Assembly (NCBI GenBank): GCA_022478985.1
Contig: JAKSZP010013604.1
Span: forward strand, 1-64,000
Origin: Massospora cicadina
Taxonomy: Eukaryota > Entomophthoromycota > Entomophthoromycetes > Entomophthorales > Entomophthoraceae
Direction of reading: 5' to 3'
Length of the DNA stretch: 64,000 nucleotides
Below the pieces are notes generated by a model that ran no database searches, was not told the DNA's origin, and saw only the letters and a program-made list of their open reading frames with translations. Every line of letters begins with the position of its first letter. Positions within the stretch are counted from its first letter, which is position 1. The translations under genes and the position numbers were made by a program. Below, piece after piece: positions 11,590 through 23,355 of this stretch.

Positions 11590-13466
11590 TATAGAGCCGC
11601 CCAAAATGGACGGACGAGATGAGCGTAAAAGTTACAAAACAAAACACAATCAATAAGATGGGACAGCGGTGAACCACTTAGACTACCATAGAGGAAGGGG
11701 AGGGAGGATCAGGAGGATCATCCTCAGCAGCAGCATCCTCTTCTAGAGCAAAGCAGGGGCCATGATGAGAGCAGGGGTGTAGGAGCGTCAGAGGTGTTTG
11801 GTTTGAGGCTGCTAATGAGCGGTTAGTCATTGAAATTGTCAGTTGCAAAAAATACACTCATATATAGGGCCAAAGCTTTTCCATTTGAATGTGGATATTA
11901 GGAAGTTTGTAGAATATGACAATATTAGTGCAGGTAATCTTAGATTTTGGATTATGCTCTACCACTGCCACGTTCTGGATGGCACCTTTGGTTTTTTTAT
12001 AAAAATGGTTTATATTAATTTTAACTGCCAGAATGACGGTGAGGGATAATGGGAAAAGGTAGCCCTTTTGCAAGCAGCGCCACCAAATTCCTGCGGTAGC
12101 TTTACATAGTGTATGACGATCTGGCATGTTAACAGATTCTATAGCAAGATGGTGGTCATTTTGGAATAGATCTGCACTCTGCTGGGGGCGTGAATATGGT
12201 GGGCACTGAGAGTTCCATTCAGATTTGATAAACCGCTCAATTTGGACTGGGAATGGTGAAATGTTTTTCCTTATTCATTGGTCTCAGCCAATAAATCTCA
12301 AGGGTTCTGGTTAAATTAAATGAAGGAATTGGCGTATGTCTTAGGATTGGTTTAGTTAAAGTAGATTGGAACCCAACTTCTATCCATTACTGATCCTAAT
12401 TGGTGGTATAATCTGTGGCACTGGTTTGGGGCCTGATTGGATACATCATTCTTTGCTACTTCTTCAGGCTTTGGAGGGATAGTAAAATAGTACCTCATTC
12501 CATAGCGAGTGAGGGGTTGGTAGTGGAATGCAGCTGGCAGAGGCTGGCTCAGAGCCAGTGGAAGCTATAATATATGGGCACTTGAGTTTTGAGTGGTCCA
12601 ATTTTTAAAATGGCTGGAAAATAGCCCTCCCGCCCTTGAAGCAAGCCCAGAATGGACGGGTGGGGACAGAAGAGATGACAGCATGGGGAGAAATTAATAA
12701 AGAAATCTAATTTAAACATGTGGCTGATTGTGGAAGATACTCAAGGACCAGTAAGTCATGTGGTCCCATTTGGGACCACAAATTTTAGGATAGGGTTGGA
12801 GCCATAGGCTTCCAAATTTTCCATCAGCTTGTGATAGTGCACTGTGGGGGAAAGGTGAGAAGGAAAAACAGTGAACTGAACCAACAAAGTGTTTTTTCTC
12901 CCCCTCAGGTTGGGACCATCTAGTACTAAAAAAAGTGTTTTTTCTCTGGGAGATGGATCTAAGTGGTGGAGATAGGGGTCCCCTGGAAAATCAGGGGCAT
13001 AGTTGCCGCAGTGGCGGCATCAGTTTTGCAAAGGAAACAAAGATCAAAAAACCCTTGTAAGGGTTAGAGTTGTTTAATCTGAAAGGCTGCATTACTGCCT
13101 GAGATAAAACTATAATTTTTTATTTCTATATGGGAATGCCTTTTCATAGTTAACTTGAAGGCTGAAACACATACTGCTCTGGGGGAGTACCAAGGGTCAA
13201 TGGGGTTTCAACTGAGTACAAGCCTGATGATCATCAAGACCCTTGGATGGAAAAAATTAAAGCATGGATTTGGCATGACAGCCCAAACCGGTCTGAACGC
13301 GTTTCTCTGCTGGGCAGAGATGCTGGGGGAGTTTTACTTCTGCCCCACATTGGAGGAGCTGGCGGGGAAATTTAGGACATTGGGGGAGGTTTGGAAGTTG
13401 GAAGTTAAATATTAAATTACTTTACTATACTAAAATTTTTTGAAAAAATGCTTAGCAGAAAGAAAT
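11590..13466 (-). mobile_element. Family C ORF1-only retroelement, copy C2
   Basis: The 5' end at 13466 reads (minus) ATTTCTTTCTGCTAAGC, nearly the same as the LINE B start ATCTCTTTCTGCTAAGC. Minus-strand translation gives VHYHKLMENLEAYGSNPILK at 12770-12830, aligned to LHHELMLGLAIYGADPML of copy C1. It then gives a degenerate knuckle near 12600-12690 (PFWACFKGG...LDHSKLKC), aligned to PFCACIKNVCSIC...LDHLKHKC in C1. The C-terminus near 11690 is acidic (EEDAAAEDDPPDPP). Length, about 1.88 kb, matches C1 (1.906 kb). No endonuclease or RT is present. The 3' end is approximate. Confidence 0.68.
12901..12931 (+). mobile_element. 31-bp LINE B tail micro-insertion
   Basis: Thirty-one bases ending GGGACCATCTAGTACTAAAA, essentially the 3' terminus of LINE B, are flanked by the perfect 15-bp direct repeat AAAGTGTTTTTTCTC (12886-12900 and 12932-12946). 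It interrupts family C copy C2 in the opposite orientation. This is the signature of target-primed reverse transcription aborted after about 30 nt. Confidence 0.88.
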
Positions 13467-14264
13467 TTTTTTACCCAAATCTGGATATTTAGACGGAATG
13501 AGACTTCCATTACAAAGGAACTTTGGAGTGCGTGGTGCTGGTATTTATAAGGGTCTCTGAAGGTGAAACCAATGAGGCTAAATCAACTGGAATTTTTATT
13601 TAAACCCTCAGGGATAGACCTTCACCAACCTTTGAGACCCCTTAAAACTGAAGGTTTATAAAAAAGAATCCTTTTTTCCAAAAGAGTGCTTGAGTTTTCC
13701 AGGCTGGTATTTGTAGGGGTCAGTGTGGGTGAAACAATAATTCCCAAATTACCTGTCCCTTTTTAGTTGGTGTGGTAGATCATTCCAGAGAGCTTCAACC
13801 AGACGATCAAAATTGGCAAGTGGAGCCCGCCATAATGGTGTGTTCCTTGTGGAAAGATCCAAAGTGGAACGATGAAATGACATTTTAACCACATCAGACA
13901 ATAAAAAGGGCTAGGCCTGACTGAGAAATAATTTAAAAACTGCCCTAGGGTGCCCCACGTGGCGGATAGTAAAGAACTTGTAGAAGGTTTGAAGGATGGT
14001 ATGTCAGGACAATGTGCTTCCAGGAAACTTCCAAAACCTCCACCATTCTCCATAAATATGTATGTACCCCGGAACACAGTAAATATCCAGTCAAAATAAA
14101 GGGACAAGATATACTGCAAATCAATGCTGCAAGAGGTTGCACAAGAGCTATTCAAATTCTTCAGGACAGAAGCTTCAGATGTTATAGATTCTAGAGCATG
14201 CTGAAATTCAGAATATACTGCTGGAGTATACTCTAGAAGAATGCCATAAGAATCCTTAAGGGTC
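13467..14264 (-). pseudogene. Unrecognised coding-like region upstream of Gypsy-3 insertion
   Basis: The minus strand is open for 173 residues (13763-14284, the first few residues belonging to the LTR), with segments such as FLEAHCPDIPSFKPSTSS and VPLWIFPQGTHHYGGLHLPI. I do not recognise the family. The region continues across Gypsy-3 at 26740, so the insertion split it. It may be Gag of Gypsy-0 or a relic host gene. Between 13520 and 13745 there are two loosely similar segments (GCTGGTATTT.TA.GGGTC), an imperfect local duplication. Confidence 0.4.
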
Positions 14265-14822
14265 TGTTGGAGATACAACTGCAATGACCAATTATAATAA
14301 AGATTGAGATTTCATGCCTTGGTTTAATAATATCATAAAAACCCTGTCGGAGATATCCAATTCTTGGATAGACTGATGATCAAACCTTCAAAGTTATTGG
14401 CCTCCACTGAAGGATGAGGCTAAGCAATCTGAAGGGGCTAAGCCCTCCACTTGAAGGTCAATATCATCTAATAGGAACCTTATCATATCTGACCATCGCA
14501 AGTATATTAATAATCACCAATATCAATCATCTTTTAGAAAGAATGTTACCTCAGTTGAAGCATGAAAAGCCTAACGAAGAACTACCAAATTTACCCCTAT
14601 AAATATCCCTCATTTCTAACTAATAAAGTACCACTATTTTTGTCTCTCATAGCTCAATTTTGGTCAATTCATAACAGAGTTCTGTATTCCGATTGGAATT
14701 GTTTATTGTAATAAATCTAATAACTTTGTTGCCTTGTTTCCACCTTCGCTAAAGCCATAAAACTAATAATTTTGTAGGCATTGTAGCACCTTAATATCGC
14801 AATTTCTATTAAAATTCCAATG
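14265..14822 (+). repeat. Gypsy-3 5' LTR and primer-binding-like site
   Basis: The LTR begins TGTTGGAGATACAACTGC and aligns with 26183-26739 throughout (for example GATGAGGCTAAG). The end CA has decayed to TG/TA. It is followed at 14823 by CTGGTGCTTTCTTCC, similar to the TGGTGCT sites after other 5' LTRs here. Confidence 0.88.
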
Positions 14823-14880
14823 CTGGTGCTTTCTTCCAGGCTTTCTTCCAAGGCTACATGGTGAAAAAATATTTTCAGCT

Positions 14881-16990
14881 ATGAATACGTCTAGCATAGA
14901 AAGCCTCTCTTCTGAGGAATCAATGAGTATCACCAGATGGGTACACTCTAATAGGCAGGAGATGCCTTCTGCTAATATCAGTAATCTTTAAATTTGAGCT
15001 TCTATGGACTTGGCCATTGAGGGCTCTGACCAAGATAATTATCAATTTCAATCTGCAGATGTGCAAGAAAAGGTCAAGGGTTTAATAATGGGGGCTATTT
15101 AACTTGATGCCAATCCTAACTGAGACTGAGCATCTAAGGTTGCAGCTAATATGATGGAATTATACAACAGAGCAGTTTTACAAAATACCGAAGTCATTTT
15201 ATCTAGAACAGAGCAGTACCTCTGGCAGTACTTACATCCCGCCATTCATCACGCTCTCCAGATTTTTGGGTTACATTAATTTTAGATCCAACGCCAGTTG
15301 ACCCTGGCGCAAAAATTTCATTCTCAGCTATCCTCTTTCTATGAGACACCTTCTAATTTTGGTCAGGATAATTGGGAAGTCATACTCAATAATAAAAGGG
15401 AAATCGATGATCTACATAACCATCTGGTGAGAAATGACAATAAGTTTTAAGTTACATCAGCCAAGAAGTATCTCAACATGTTAATGATATTGCTAATCCT
15501 ATTCACCACTGAATCACTTTCCTTGAAGATGAGATTACTAAACTATTTTGAAAATTGTGAGCCCAACATAAGGAACGCTTTGTTGATCTTGAAGGGCTGC
15601 TTCAACAACTTTTCTGAATCGTGGATACTATTTGAGAAAGTGGACTCAGTCCTATCGATCCTCCTGGACCTCCGAGACCACCTAGATCTCCTTTGGTGAC
15701 CCTGGGACCCTCTGATGAACGAGGTCCTCAAGGCCCTGCGGGTCAACAGGGCCCACCTGGGCCTACACGTCGCGAAAGTTTGCAAGGACCCCAGGACCTC
15801 CTGGTCCCCCTCTCTACGCTTTCAGTTCACGATTCTGAACCTTTGAGTTTACTGGCAACAAGAGTTCAGGCATTAGAAAACAAAATATGAGCCATAGCTC
15901 AAGAATAATTTTAATCTCTAGAAGGCCTCCCAACTAACCCAGATTATTCTCCAACCAACTTATTGGATGATGTTGATAATGCTCATCATCTATGCAATGC
16001 TAACCAAACTACGCAAAACTCAGTTTGCAATGTTGACAGCTTCCATTGATCAGTTAGCTGCCAAATATGGAGTACTCACAAATAAGCAATAAGAGATGCT
16101 CGCTGAAATTTCAAACGTAAATCGATTGCCTACAACTGACCATCTTACACAATGAATCCAAAAACAACAAGATGATCTCAACCATTTTATGACAACAAGT
16201 TGACCATGATCCTACTCAAGCCCATATCCCTGAATGCAAACCCTCCAAAGCTGATCCAGTCATGGTTTTGGGCGTACATGTCTTAAGCAATATACCTACC
16301 ACTCTCAAACCTACTTTTAACATAAGTTTGAACTGGGTGAAGGTAGCATTCATTCTTTTCTAATTGTCTATGAGCGAGCAATGGACAGGGTGACAGCTTT
16401 ACTGGAGGTATGGTATATTACTTCTTGAAAAAGCTGATTTGCTCAAGAAATCATGATTCTTCACATTAAGTTTTGCATTACGTGGGCTCAAGTAAAAACC
16501 GCCTCTATTAAGAAAATCAGGAGTGATCAAATTCTATCTAATTAAAAGCAAGCCTTTATGAGCATCCAAATCAAGTGAGGAGAGTCAATTCAAGATTTTG
16601 CGAAGAGATTTTATCATGAGGCCCAAACTCTCGCTACTTGTAATTGATTACCATAGATGATGCCATATCAGCTGTGATAAGTGGATTAGCTTCTCTTAGT
16701 CAGTTGCTGCTACATTTAAGATCATTTAAAATTGATCTTAGAATTTTCTTAATATCAAAGAGGCGTTGATGGAGATTCCTAATGGTGTGGCTCACCCAAT
16801 CTCCACTAATAACCCTCATTCTTATATCCATGCAATGCCGCCTAGACCAAGACTCTAACCCAATAAGGAACCTTGCAGCTATTGCGGTCTAGTGAGTCAT
16901 ATGGAAACTTAATGTTGGAAGAAACAAGCGAAAGAATCGAAAATAGGAGTCAGCATAGGGCACGAGGCTCCCTGTGCTGACCTACCTCCT
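14881..16990 (+). pseudogene. Gypsy-3 Gag with collagen-like linker and CCHC knuckle
   Basis: The start codon at 14881 lies 58 bases after the LTR and opens MNTSSIESLSSEESMSI. About 15655-15790 encodes a Gly-Pro-rich stretch (GPPGPP, ERGPQGPAGQQGPPGPTR) of collagen type. The capsid-like part follows around 16250-16760. A knuckle at about 16868-16915 reads CSYCGLVSHMET-stop-C, C-X2-C-X4-H-X4-C with one in-frame stop. Gag packages the element RNA. Multiple stops show it is inactive. Confidence 0.78.
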
Positions 16991-17029
16991 GTGGCTCCAT
17001 CGTAATCTTTTTATTTAACTTAGTTAAGC

Positions 17030-20000
17030 TGACCAGGGGAAGGGCATTACTGAGTATGTGTGGAAAACGAAGATAAGTAAAATTGGGAACCCCAGGGTAC
17101 TCAAGTTACCCCTGTTTCCAATGGAACTGCCAGGTATGTGGGGTTGATACACTACTCCAAGGGGGTTTCCCCCACTATGGAGCAGGTGTGAAGGAAGAGG
17201 TCTGTGCGGAGGAAACAAAGTGGGAACCACGTTACTATGAGCGCCTGTTGCCTTAAGCCTCATATATCCATAGAGCCAGGCTTGGAAGTGCTCCAGTAAA
17301 GTGGACGTGGAACCTGTTGATAACCCCATGGATGGTTGGGACCATGTCCTTGAACGCATCTAAGGCAATTGTGTGGATTGTCCACATTGCAATGGGTATC
17401 ATTAGGCAGCGGAGGGAATATGAGATTGGTGACTCGATCTGGAGTGCGAGGAGGCTCTTTGATATAGAAAATTCCTGTTCGTTTTGGAGCTTAAGCAGGC
17501 GGCGACTTCCTGCCATATGGCTTTGGTTGGGGGGCATGTTTCTAGGTGGTGATGTAGGGAGCCCTTCCCTCCACATACTACGCAGGTTGCGTGGAGGGAA
17601 TTGGAGCAGTCCGCTGTCCTATAAGTCCTTCTCAGACAGCTCCAGGCGTTGGCTCTTACCCTCAACTGTAAGAGTGGGTGGTGCGTCAATCTCCACACTG
17701 TCTCTGTGTGGGTAAGTCGTAGGGGATGTCCAACGCATCTAGGTAATTAACTCTAGTAATGGTTGGGTTCATAGCAAGCATGTCTCTCTTGGGGTGGTTT
17801 TCTGGATTTCTTAATTTTGAAGTGGGGGCTGGGTCGTCCCCTTCCCTGCACAGTGCCCGTATTCTCTATGGTCCATCCCATGCGGCGGATGGTTTGGAGG
17901 ATGCGTTTGAAGTGAGGAGGGGTTTCATGTGGGCCCGTTGCGGTAGGGTTTTAGCAAGTTATGATAGTAGTCTGGGTGGGCTATGTGGGTTGGTTAATTT
18001 GAGCGCCTGTGCGAAGTTAGTCCTTGCTGCCCTGGACCAGTGTTGTTGTGGGAGGTCTGGGTCAAGGACTTCTTTTATCCAGGTACCCAGGATGCGGTTG
18101 GTTTGGCTCTCAAAATCTATTAGTCTCACGCCTCCACTTGAGCGTGGTCCAAAGAGTGTTTCCATCCATATGGTAGGGTGAGATCCGGGCCACAGCTATC
18201 CCTGGATGAGCGCGCGATTTTGAAGTTATAAAAGTGGGTGAGAAGGCGATCGTGTGGGCAGGGTACAATAGTATTGGGAGGTTGAGTGAGTTAGCAACTG
18301 TTACTCGCTCATTAGTACTGAGGATCTTCCCTTAAGGGAGGCGACGCGGTTGGATACCCGTTGTAGCAGGTTGTTTTCCATTGTCTCATTGGCTTATCCC
18401 CCTGTTTCCAGCCATATCTCAAGGTGGCGGACAGGGGTGATGGTGGGAGATGATGTGAAGGGTAGGATGAGTGGGTTTTATTTCGTATGGGGGTGTGAGG
18501 TTCTGGTGTTGTAGCCCAGTTGTTAGTGTACTTGCCTAAGATAATGATTTCTGTTTTCCTTTTTTTAAGCGATGCATTGCTCACCATGGAGTATTCCTCT
18601 AGGGTGCGTTCCAGTTGTCAGGCATCATTGTTGTTAGATTTACCTGCCACGCAGTTATCCTCAAAGGCCAGTATCTTGACTGTTGGCTGTCCTTGTGCAG
18701 TTATGCCCATGAGGCGTGAGTCAGTTACGCGGAGGAGTGGATCAAAACTGAGACTATACAACAGTGGGATGAGGGGGTCCCCTTGTTTGAGCCCTCTGTG
18801 TGGTGTGATCTTGTTATTTAGGAAGCCAGGGCCGCATACAGCCATGGTTGCAGATTCTGTAAGGAGCATCACCCAGTTTATGAATCTGGATGGGAGTTTG
18901 AAAGCGTGTAGGCCTCCTTTAGGTATGGCCAACTAACGCGGTCATATGCCTTTTCCTGGTCTAAGAAGACCAGGGCTCCAGTTTTTTGGACTTACATATG
19001 TTTGCAACAGGGTGTATGTTGTTCCAGATTGAGCGCCCAGGTATAAACCCAAACTGGTTGGGTGACAGGACGTTATAGGATATTGCGCCTAATCGGCTGC
19101 AAAAATTTTTGTTAAAATTTTTGTGTCAGTATTGAAAATTGCGATTGGACGCCAGTTGGCCAGGTTTAACTTGTCACCCTTTTTATTCAATGTTATGACA
19201 TATGATTAATCGCTACCAGGTAGGAGGCATGTTTCCAGCAAGCACTGGTTCATAGACGCCAATAGGAGGGGGGCAATTTGCTGAAAATATTTTTTGTAAA
19301 ATTTGTAGGGTATCCCATCAAGTTCTGGGCATTTCCTACATGGCGCACCGCGGATTGTATCACAAGGCTCCTCCTGTGTAATTATATTAGTATATTGTAC
19401 TCTGGTGGTGTGCTTTGTATTATGACAATTTGTATATATTTTTGTGATCTTTTGTGGGTCTGTCGGTGTATTGTGGTATTGTTTGGTGTGATAGTGGTGT
19501 ACTTCCGCCTTGAACTCCTCAGGGTCAGTTGCCACAGTGCCGTCAGTCTTGCGGACTTGTGTGCATGTGGGCTGGTTGCTGCAGGAGTGGAATTAGTGGA
19601 AGAAATATGTCAAACAGGTTTCGCCTTCCTTTATGACCTTACCTTTGTTTGATACTTTGATTCTGTGTTGGTGATTGAAGATGAGGGTGTTTAGTTGGGC
19701 GGATATTTCCGCCCATTTGCGTCCCCAGTTGAGGCTATAACTGGGTCTAAGGGTATCTAGCTCAAGTTGGTCCAGTTCCACCAAGGTACGCCTGATTGTG
19801 GCTGTATCAGCGGTGTACTTACGTGATGCAAGATGTTGGGTTCTGTTGATTAGTTCCTTTTTAAAATTTTCCCAGGTTACAATGGGATCTGAAGTGAATG
19901 GGGCTGTAAATTCTGGGTTCATGGCCTTGTGTTTGACCCAGTCAGATATTTTGGGCAATTTTATGTTTTCTGGGTGTAGCTTTCTCCAGGGTGACACCTG

Positions 20001-20720
20001 TGCATGGGTTTGGGTTGGTGATAACTGCACTGCAACGAGTCGGTGGTCAGAGAAATTGACTTTTTTGTTGTAAATTTGGAAATTCTTGATTGTTGGGATT
20101 ACAGAACGAGGATGTGATTGATGTGTCTCATTGATATGAGCGCTCCCTCACATATGTTGGGCCATTTCATTTGGGGAAGGAGTGGTGATCATGGGGGAGG
20201 GCATCCTGTAGGCCAAGGGATGCCTTCATTGTGCAGAATTTGATGTGCCCCGGTGGGTATCCCCTGGGGTTAGGCCATCAGTCTGTCTCAGGGTTATATC
20301 AGAAGTTAAAGTCGCCCAACAGGATGGTATCTGGTGGGAGAGTGAGTGTTGGAAAAGTTTCAAGAAATTGTTTTCTCTCAGCTGTGGTGCACAGTGCATA
20401 GATGCATGCTATCAATATTGTTTCCTCTTGGTATGTGATCTTTGGTACTAGGACGCGGCTGTGAAGGTATGACGAGGAGTTTGTGATTTTTAAATTTTTT
20501 GTTATTTTGGACGATCACCCCACAGTGAGACATCCATACCAATTTTGATGGTGAGACCCTGGCTGACCAGGATCCTTCTTCCCCTTGTAGACAGTGGATT
20601 TCTTGGATGGCCAAGATGTCTACAAAGGGTTTTTTGCAGGAATTCCAGCTTTTTGGCTTGGGACGTTTGAGCCCTGGCTCCCGCAATGTTTAGCATCCCT
20701 ATTGACACTGATGTGCCTGC
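17030..20720 (-). pseudogene. LINE A-i ORF2 (endonuclease-RT)
   Basis: The endonuclease start reads MLNIAGARA, then VDILAIQEIHCLQG (catalytic Glu) near 20590. RT block 18618-18932 contains INWVMLLTESATMAVCGPGF and LKQGDPLIPLLYSLSFDPLL. The catalytic FADD is FEDN here, so RT is dead. The C-terminal zinc motif CVVCGGKGSLHHHLETCP is at about 17570-17600. The sequence is split among many frames. ORF2 would nick target DNA and reverse transcribe in place. Confidence 0.82.
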
Positions 20721-20739
20721 AGCGTATAAGGAGCAGTTG

Positions 20740-22110
20740 GGAGGGCCCTCTGGCCCTATCCCACCATGGCTCATTTTGGCCATGCTCCGCATCTGTACTC
20801 CAACTCTCTCAGTGACATTGTCAGTTCCCTTGATCTGACCCGATTTTTTGCAGGAATTGTGGTTTTTGGAATTTGCATTATCTTTTCCCGCACGTGTCTC
20901 ATGATGGCTCAATGTAGGGTGCTGATTGGGTTCTGTAATTTTGGGGTTCGAATTTGGAGAATTGTGCACTGCATTTTCGCCCATATTGCGGCTGAATTGT
21001 TCCTCAAAGTGTGAATGATTGATGTCTCTTGGTGACTCAATCAAGTTGCCGTGAAAATTTTCAACCTGGGCATATTGTTCTAATTAGTTGGCTCAGTGTA
21101 TATCCAAAATGTCCTCTTGAATTTGTCTGGGGTCGATGGATGATTCCACGTGCACCATCGCCTCAGCTGCTGCCTGCTTGCAGGCTTTTTGTGCCGCTTT
21201 GCGTTGTTTATGTGTAACTGGGTCCATGATGGAGTAAAGTCCATCTTCACCCCAGCAGTATGGGTGGTGGCCATTATCCTTCTGGCGAAGTTTTCTTTAT
21301 TTTCATCCATGGCTTCCTCACATTAGTCTGCTTCCATTAAGCCCTCCTTCATGGGGCATGCGTGTTCCTTGTGTTCCAATGAATAACAGTGGTTGCATGT
21401 AGGTGGTGCACATTCCGGTGTAACTTGGAATGCAGATGACTGTCCCCCATCTGCAAAGTGAAACTCTTCTGTGAAGGGGTTTCTTTATAAGTCATTTTCC
21501 ACTTTAGGGAATGGGTTGATTACGGCGATAGCTTTGCCTGTGCACATGGTTGGCATCAGGCAAAATTGTTGTAATTTGAGTTGCATAATTTTTCCATAGG
21601 CTAAAAGCCCTTTTCAGAGCTCCTCCTTGATTACCTTACGAGGAAGGTTGGTAGGGAGTGAGTTGAAGAAGATGAACAAAGTTTTCACTTTATTCCATCT
21701 GGTGCGCGCGGTGCACACTATATTTTTGCCCTCAGGAAGGGCAATTTTAGTGCAGATTTTTGCTGCAGCTTCGGCTTCTTCGGCTGTTTTGAAACCAATA
21801 TTGATCCAGCTGTGGCCCATGTTGTTGGTGGTGACATATACCACGTGGGGGAAAGGGAAGGCTGTTCCTCGCTTGTTTTCTCCCATAGGGTCAGGGACTC
21901 ATCCCCAAGGAAGATTCAGAGCCTGTGTTCCACCTTTGAAAGGGGTTTGTTACATTGTATGTACATGTATTGATCTTGTTTTATAGTAAATACCATAAAC
22001 CCGGACAGTGTCTGAGTTTGTGGTTTCTTGGCGGCTTGGGTTCCTGGTCCCCCTCCAGGGCGTTTCTTGCCCTTGGGTGCACCGTTTTACGCACCACTTG
22101 ATGCGACGCT
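20740..22110 (-). pseudogene. LINE A-i ORF1 (nucleic-acid chaperone-like)
   Basis: The open part at 21614-21886 shows WINIGFKTAEEAEAAAKIC and TRWNKVKTLFIFFNSLP, the RNA-binding-type fold seen in LINE A-iii. An intact knuckle near 21375-21415 reads CNHCYSLEHKEHAC (C-X2-C-X4-H-X4-C). A downstream low-complexity part (NHSHFEEQFSRNMGEN) reaches about 20740. ORF1 proteins coat LINE RNA. Frameshifts break this copy into at least three pieces. Confidence 0.75.
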
Positions 22111-22267
22111 CGCCCAGGTTGTATTAGATTTATTAATAAAATCGCCCATCTCTCCTGTGTGATTATCAAAATTGCTGTTCAAATCAAATTGTAGTAACTA
22201 AAGTGATTGTTACGGGAAAGAAAAAGCTCCTTAATAGCAATATTTTAACACTACTAAAAACTGTTAT

Positions 22268-22642
22268 GTGATATCTGCTCCTGATGAACTTGATATCCCT
22301 GATGATTTAGCCAACAAAGATACTATTAATTCTTATGCTTCTGTTTCATCTTCTAGTTCAATTAGACCATTTAGTCCCTCAGTATTTTCAATCCCACACT
22401 TTGGCACTGATGTGACCTGGGTGGAAGTCATAGTACACAAAGTGAAAGTTTTATCCATCATTGACACAAGATCGCTTATAAATGTGATCTCATCAAGGCT
22501 TATTAAGAGAATCAAAGTGGCGCCGGACTTAAATTATTCTCAAGACTATGGAACTGATGGTCCTTCATACACTAAATCCATAGGAGCTTATTCTTTCTTT
22601 CCAACACGCTTTGGAAAGTCTGTCTTTGGGCCTCTGCAGTAG
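22268..22642 (+). pseudogene. Gypsy-3 aspartic protease
   Basis: This 124-residue open frame has VTWVEVIVHKVKVLSIIDTR and then SLINVISSRLIKRIKVAPDL. The D-T-G active site is DTRS, with Gly changed to Arg as in Gypsy-1. The following IGAYSFFPTRFG resembles a segment found after the protease of Gypsy-1. A stop ends the frame before RT. Confidence 0.75.
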
Positions 22643-23355
22643 TGTTGGACAATAACTGCTATGACTTACTTTTGGAAACCAAATTTCTCATTGATTTTGA
22701 TGCGATAATTAGTCTTATGGACAATTATCTTTCTTTATTTTTAACTGAATACCTTTAATTTTGAAAGATGTCCCCAATAGTAAAGTCAAACTCAAACGAC
22801 GCGTTTGTTTATTGAAAACCCTACTTATATCTCGTCTTGAGTACCAAATTTTGGGACCTAGGACTATTCTTCCGCCTCCTTCAGCTTGCGCCTCTGAAGG
22901 AATGTCTTGATACTCTAACAATTTGATTACTAGTCCTCAAAAGCTCAAGTTTATAATTGTTACTGGAGTGCAAGTATTTGTGCTGTCTGATCATATATTA
23001 GAGATCTCTAGTAACAGTAATTCTCTCATTTTGAGGCCTTAACCTGCCCCATTATTCTTGATCCCACTTATAATGAGACTGTTCTAGTGTACTAGCTAAT
23101 CTCACCTCTTGACTTATGCAATTGAATCAAAAGTAATCATATTGCTTATGTGCTGCCTACTCCTATGAATGAAATTTTATCCATCTCGGGATGTGGGGGT
23201 TTATGTGATTTTGGGTTGTAAGAACCACCTATCATTGCTAGAGTTGATGTCAAATTTGGAGATTCACTCACCCCAGAACAACAGCATGAAGCTGAGGCTC
23301 TAATTAAAGAGTATGCGGATATATTTGCCAAAGGTCCTAGCGATTTTGCGCTGTT

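Larger units (their letters stand above)
17007..22226 (-). mobile_element. LINE A-i, full-length-like APE LINE inside Gypsy-3
   Basis: The minus-strand element runs from a 5' end near 22226 (GCTTTTTCTTTCCCGTAACAA) to a 3' AT-rich tail (GTTAAATAAAAAG) at 17007. The 5' region, including GATAATC(T/A)CAC, is shared with LINE A-ii (32039) and A-iii (62580). A loose duplication GCTCCatcgTAAT / GCTCCtTAAT borders it. ORF1 (knuckle) and ORF2 (endonuclease, RT, C-terminal zinc domain) are all present but frameshifted. It splits Gypsy-3 between Gag and protease. Confidence 0.85.

Noticed and set aside
13155..13415. 86-residue plus-strand frame with protein-like text
   Set aside because: The opposite strand aligns with family C ORF1 and the flanking family C landmarks, so this is taken as a shadow.
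15543..15785. Arg-rich minus-strand frame (80 residues)
   Set aside because: It is antisense to the Gly-Pro tract of Gypsy-3 Gag; the Arg richness is a codon artefact.
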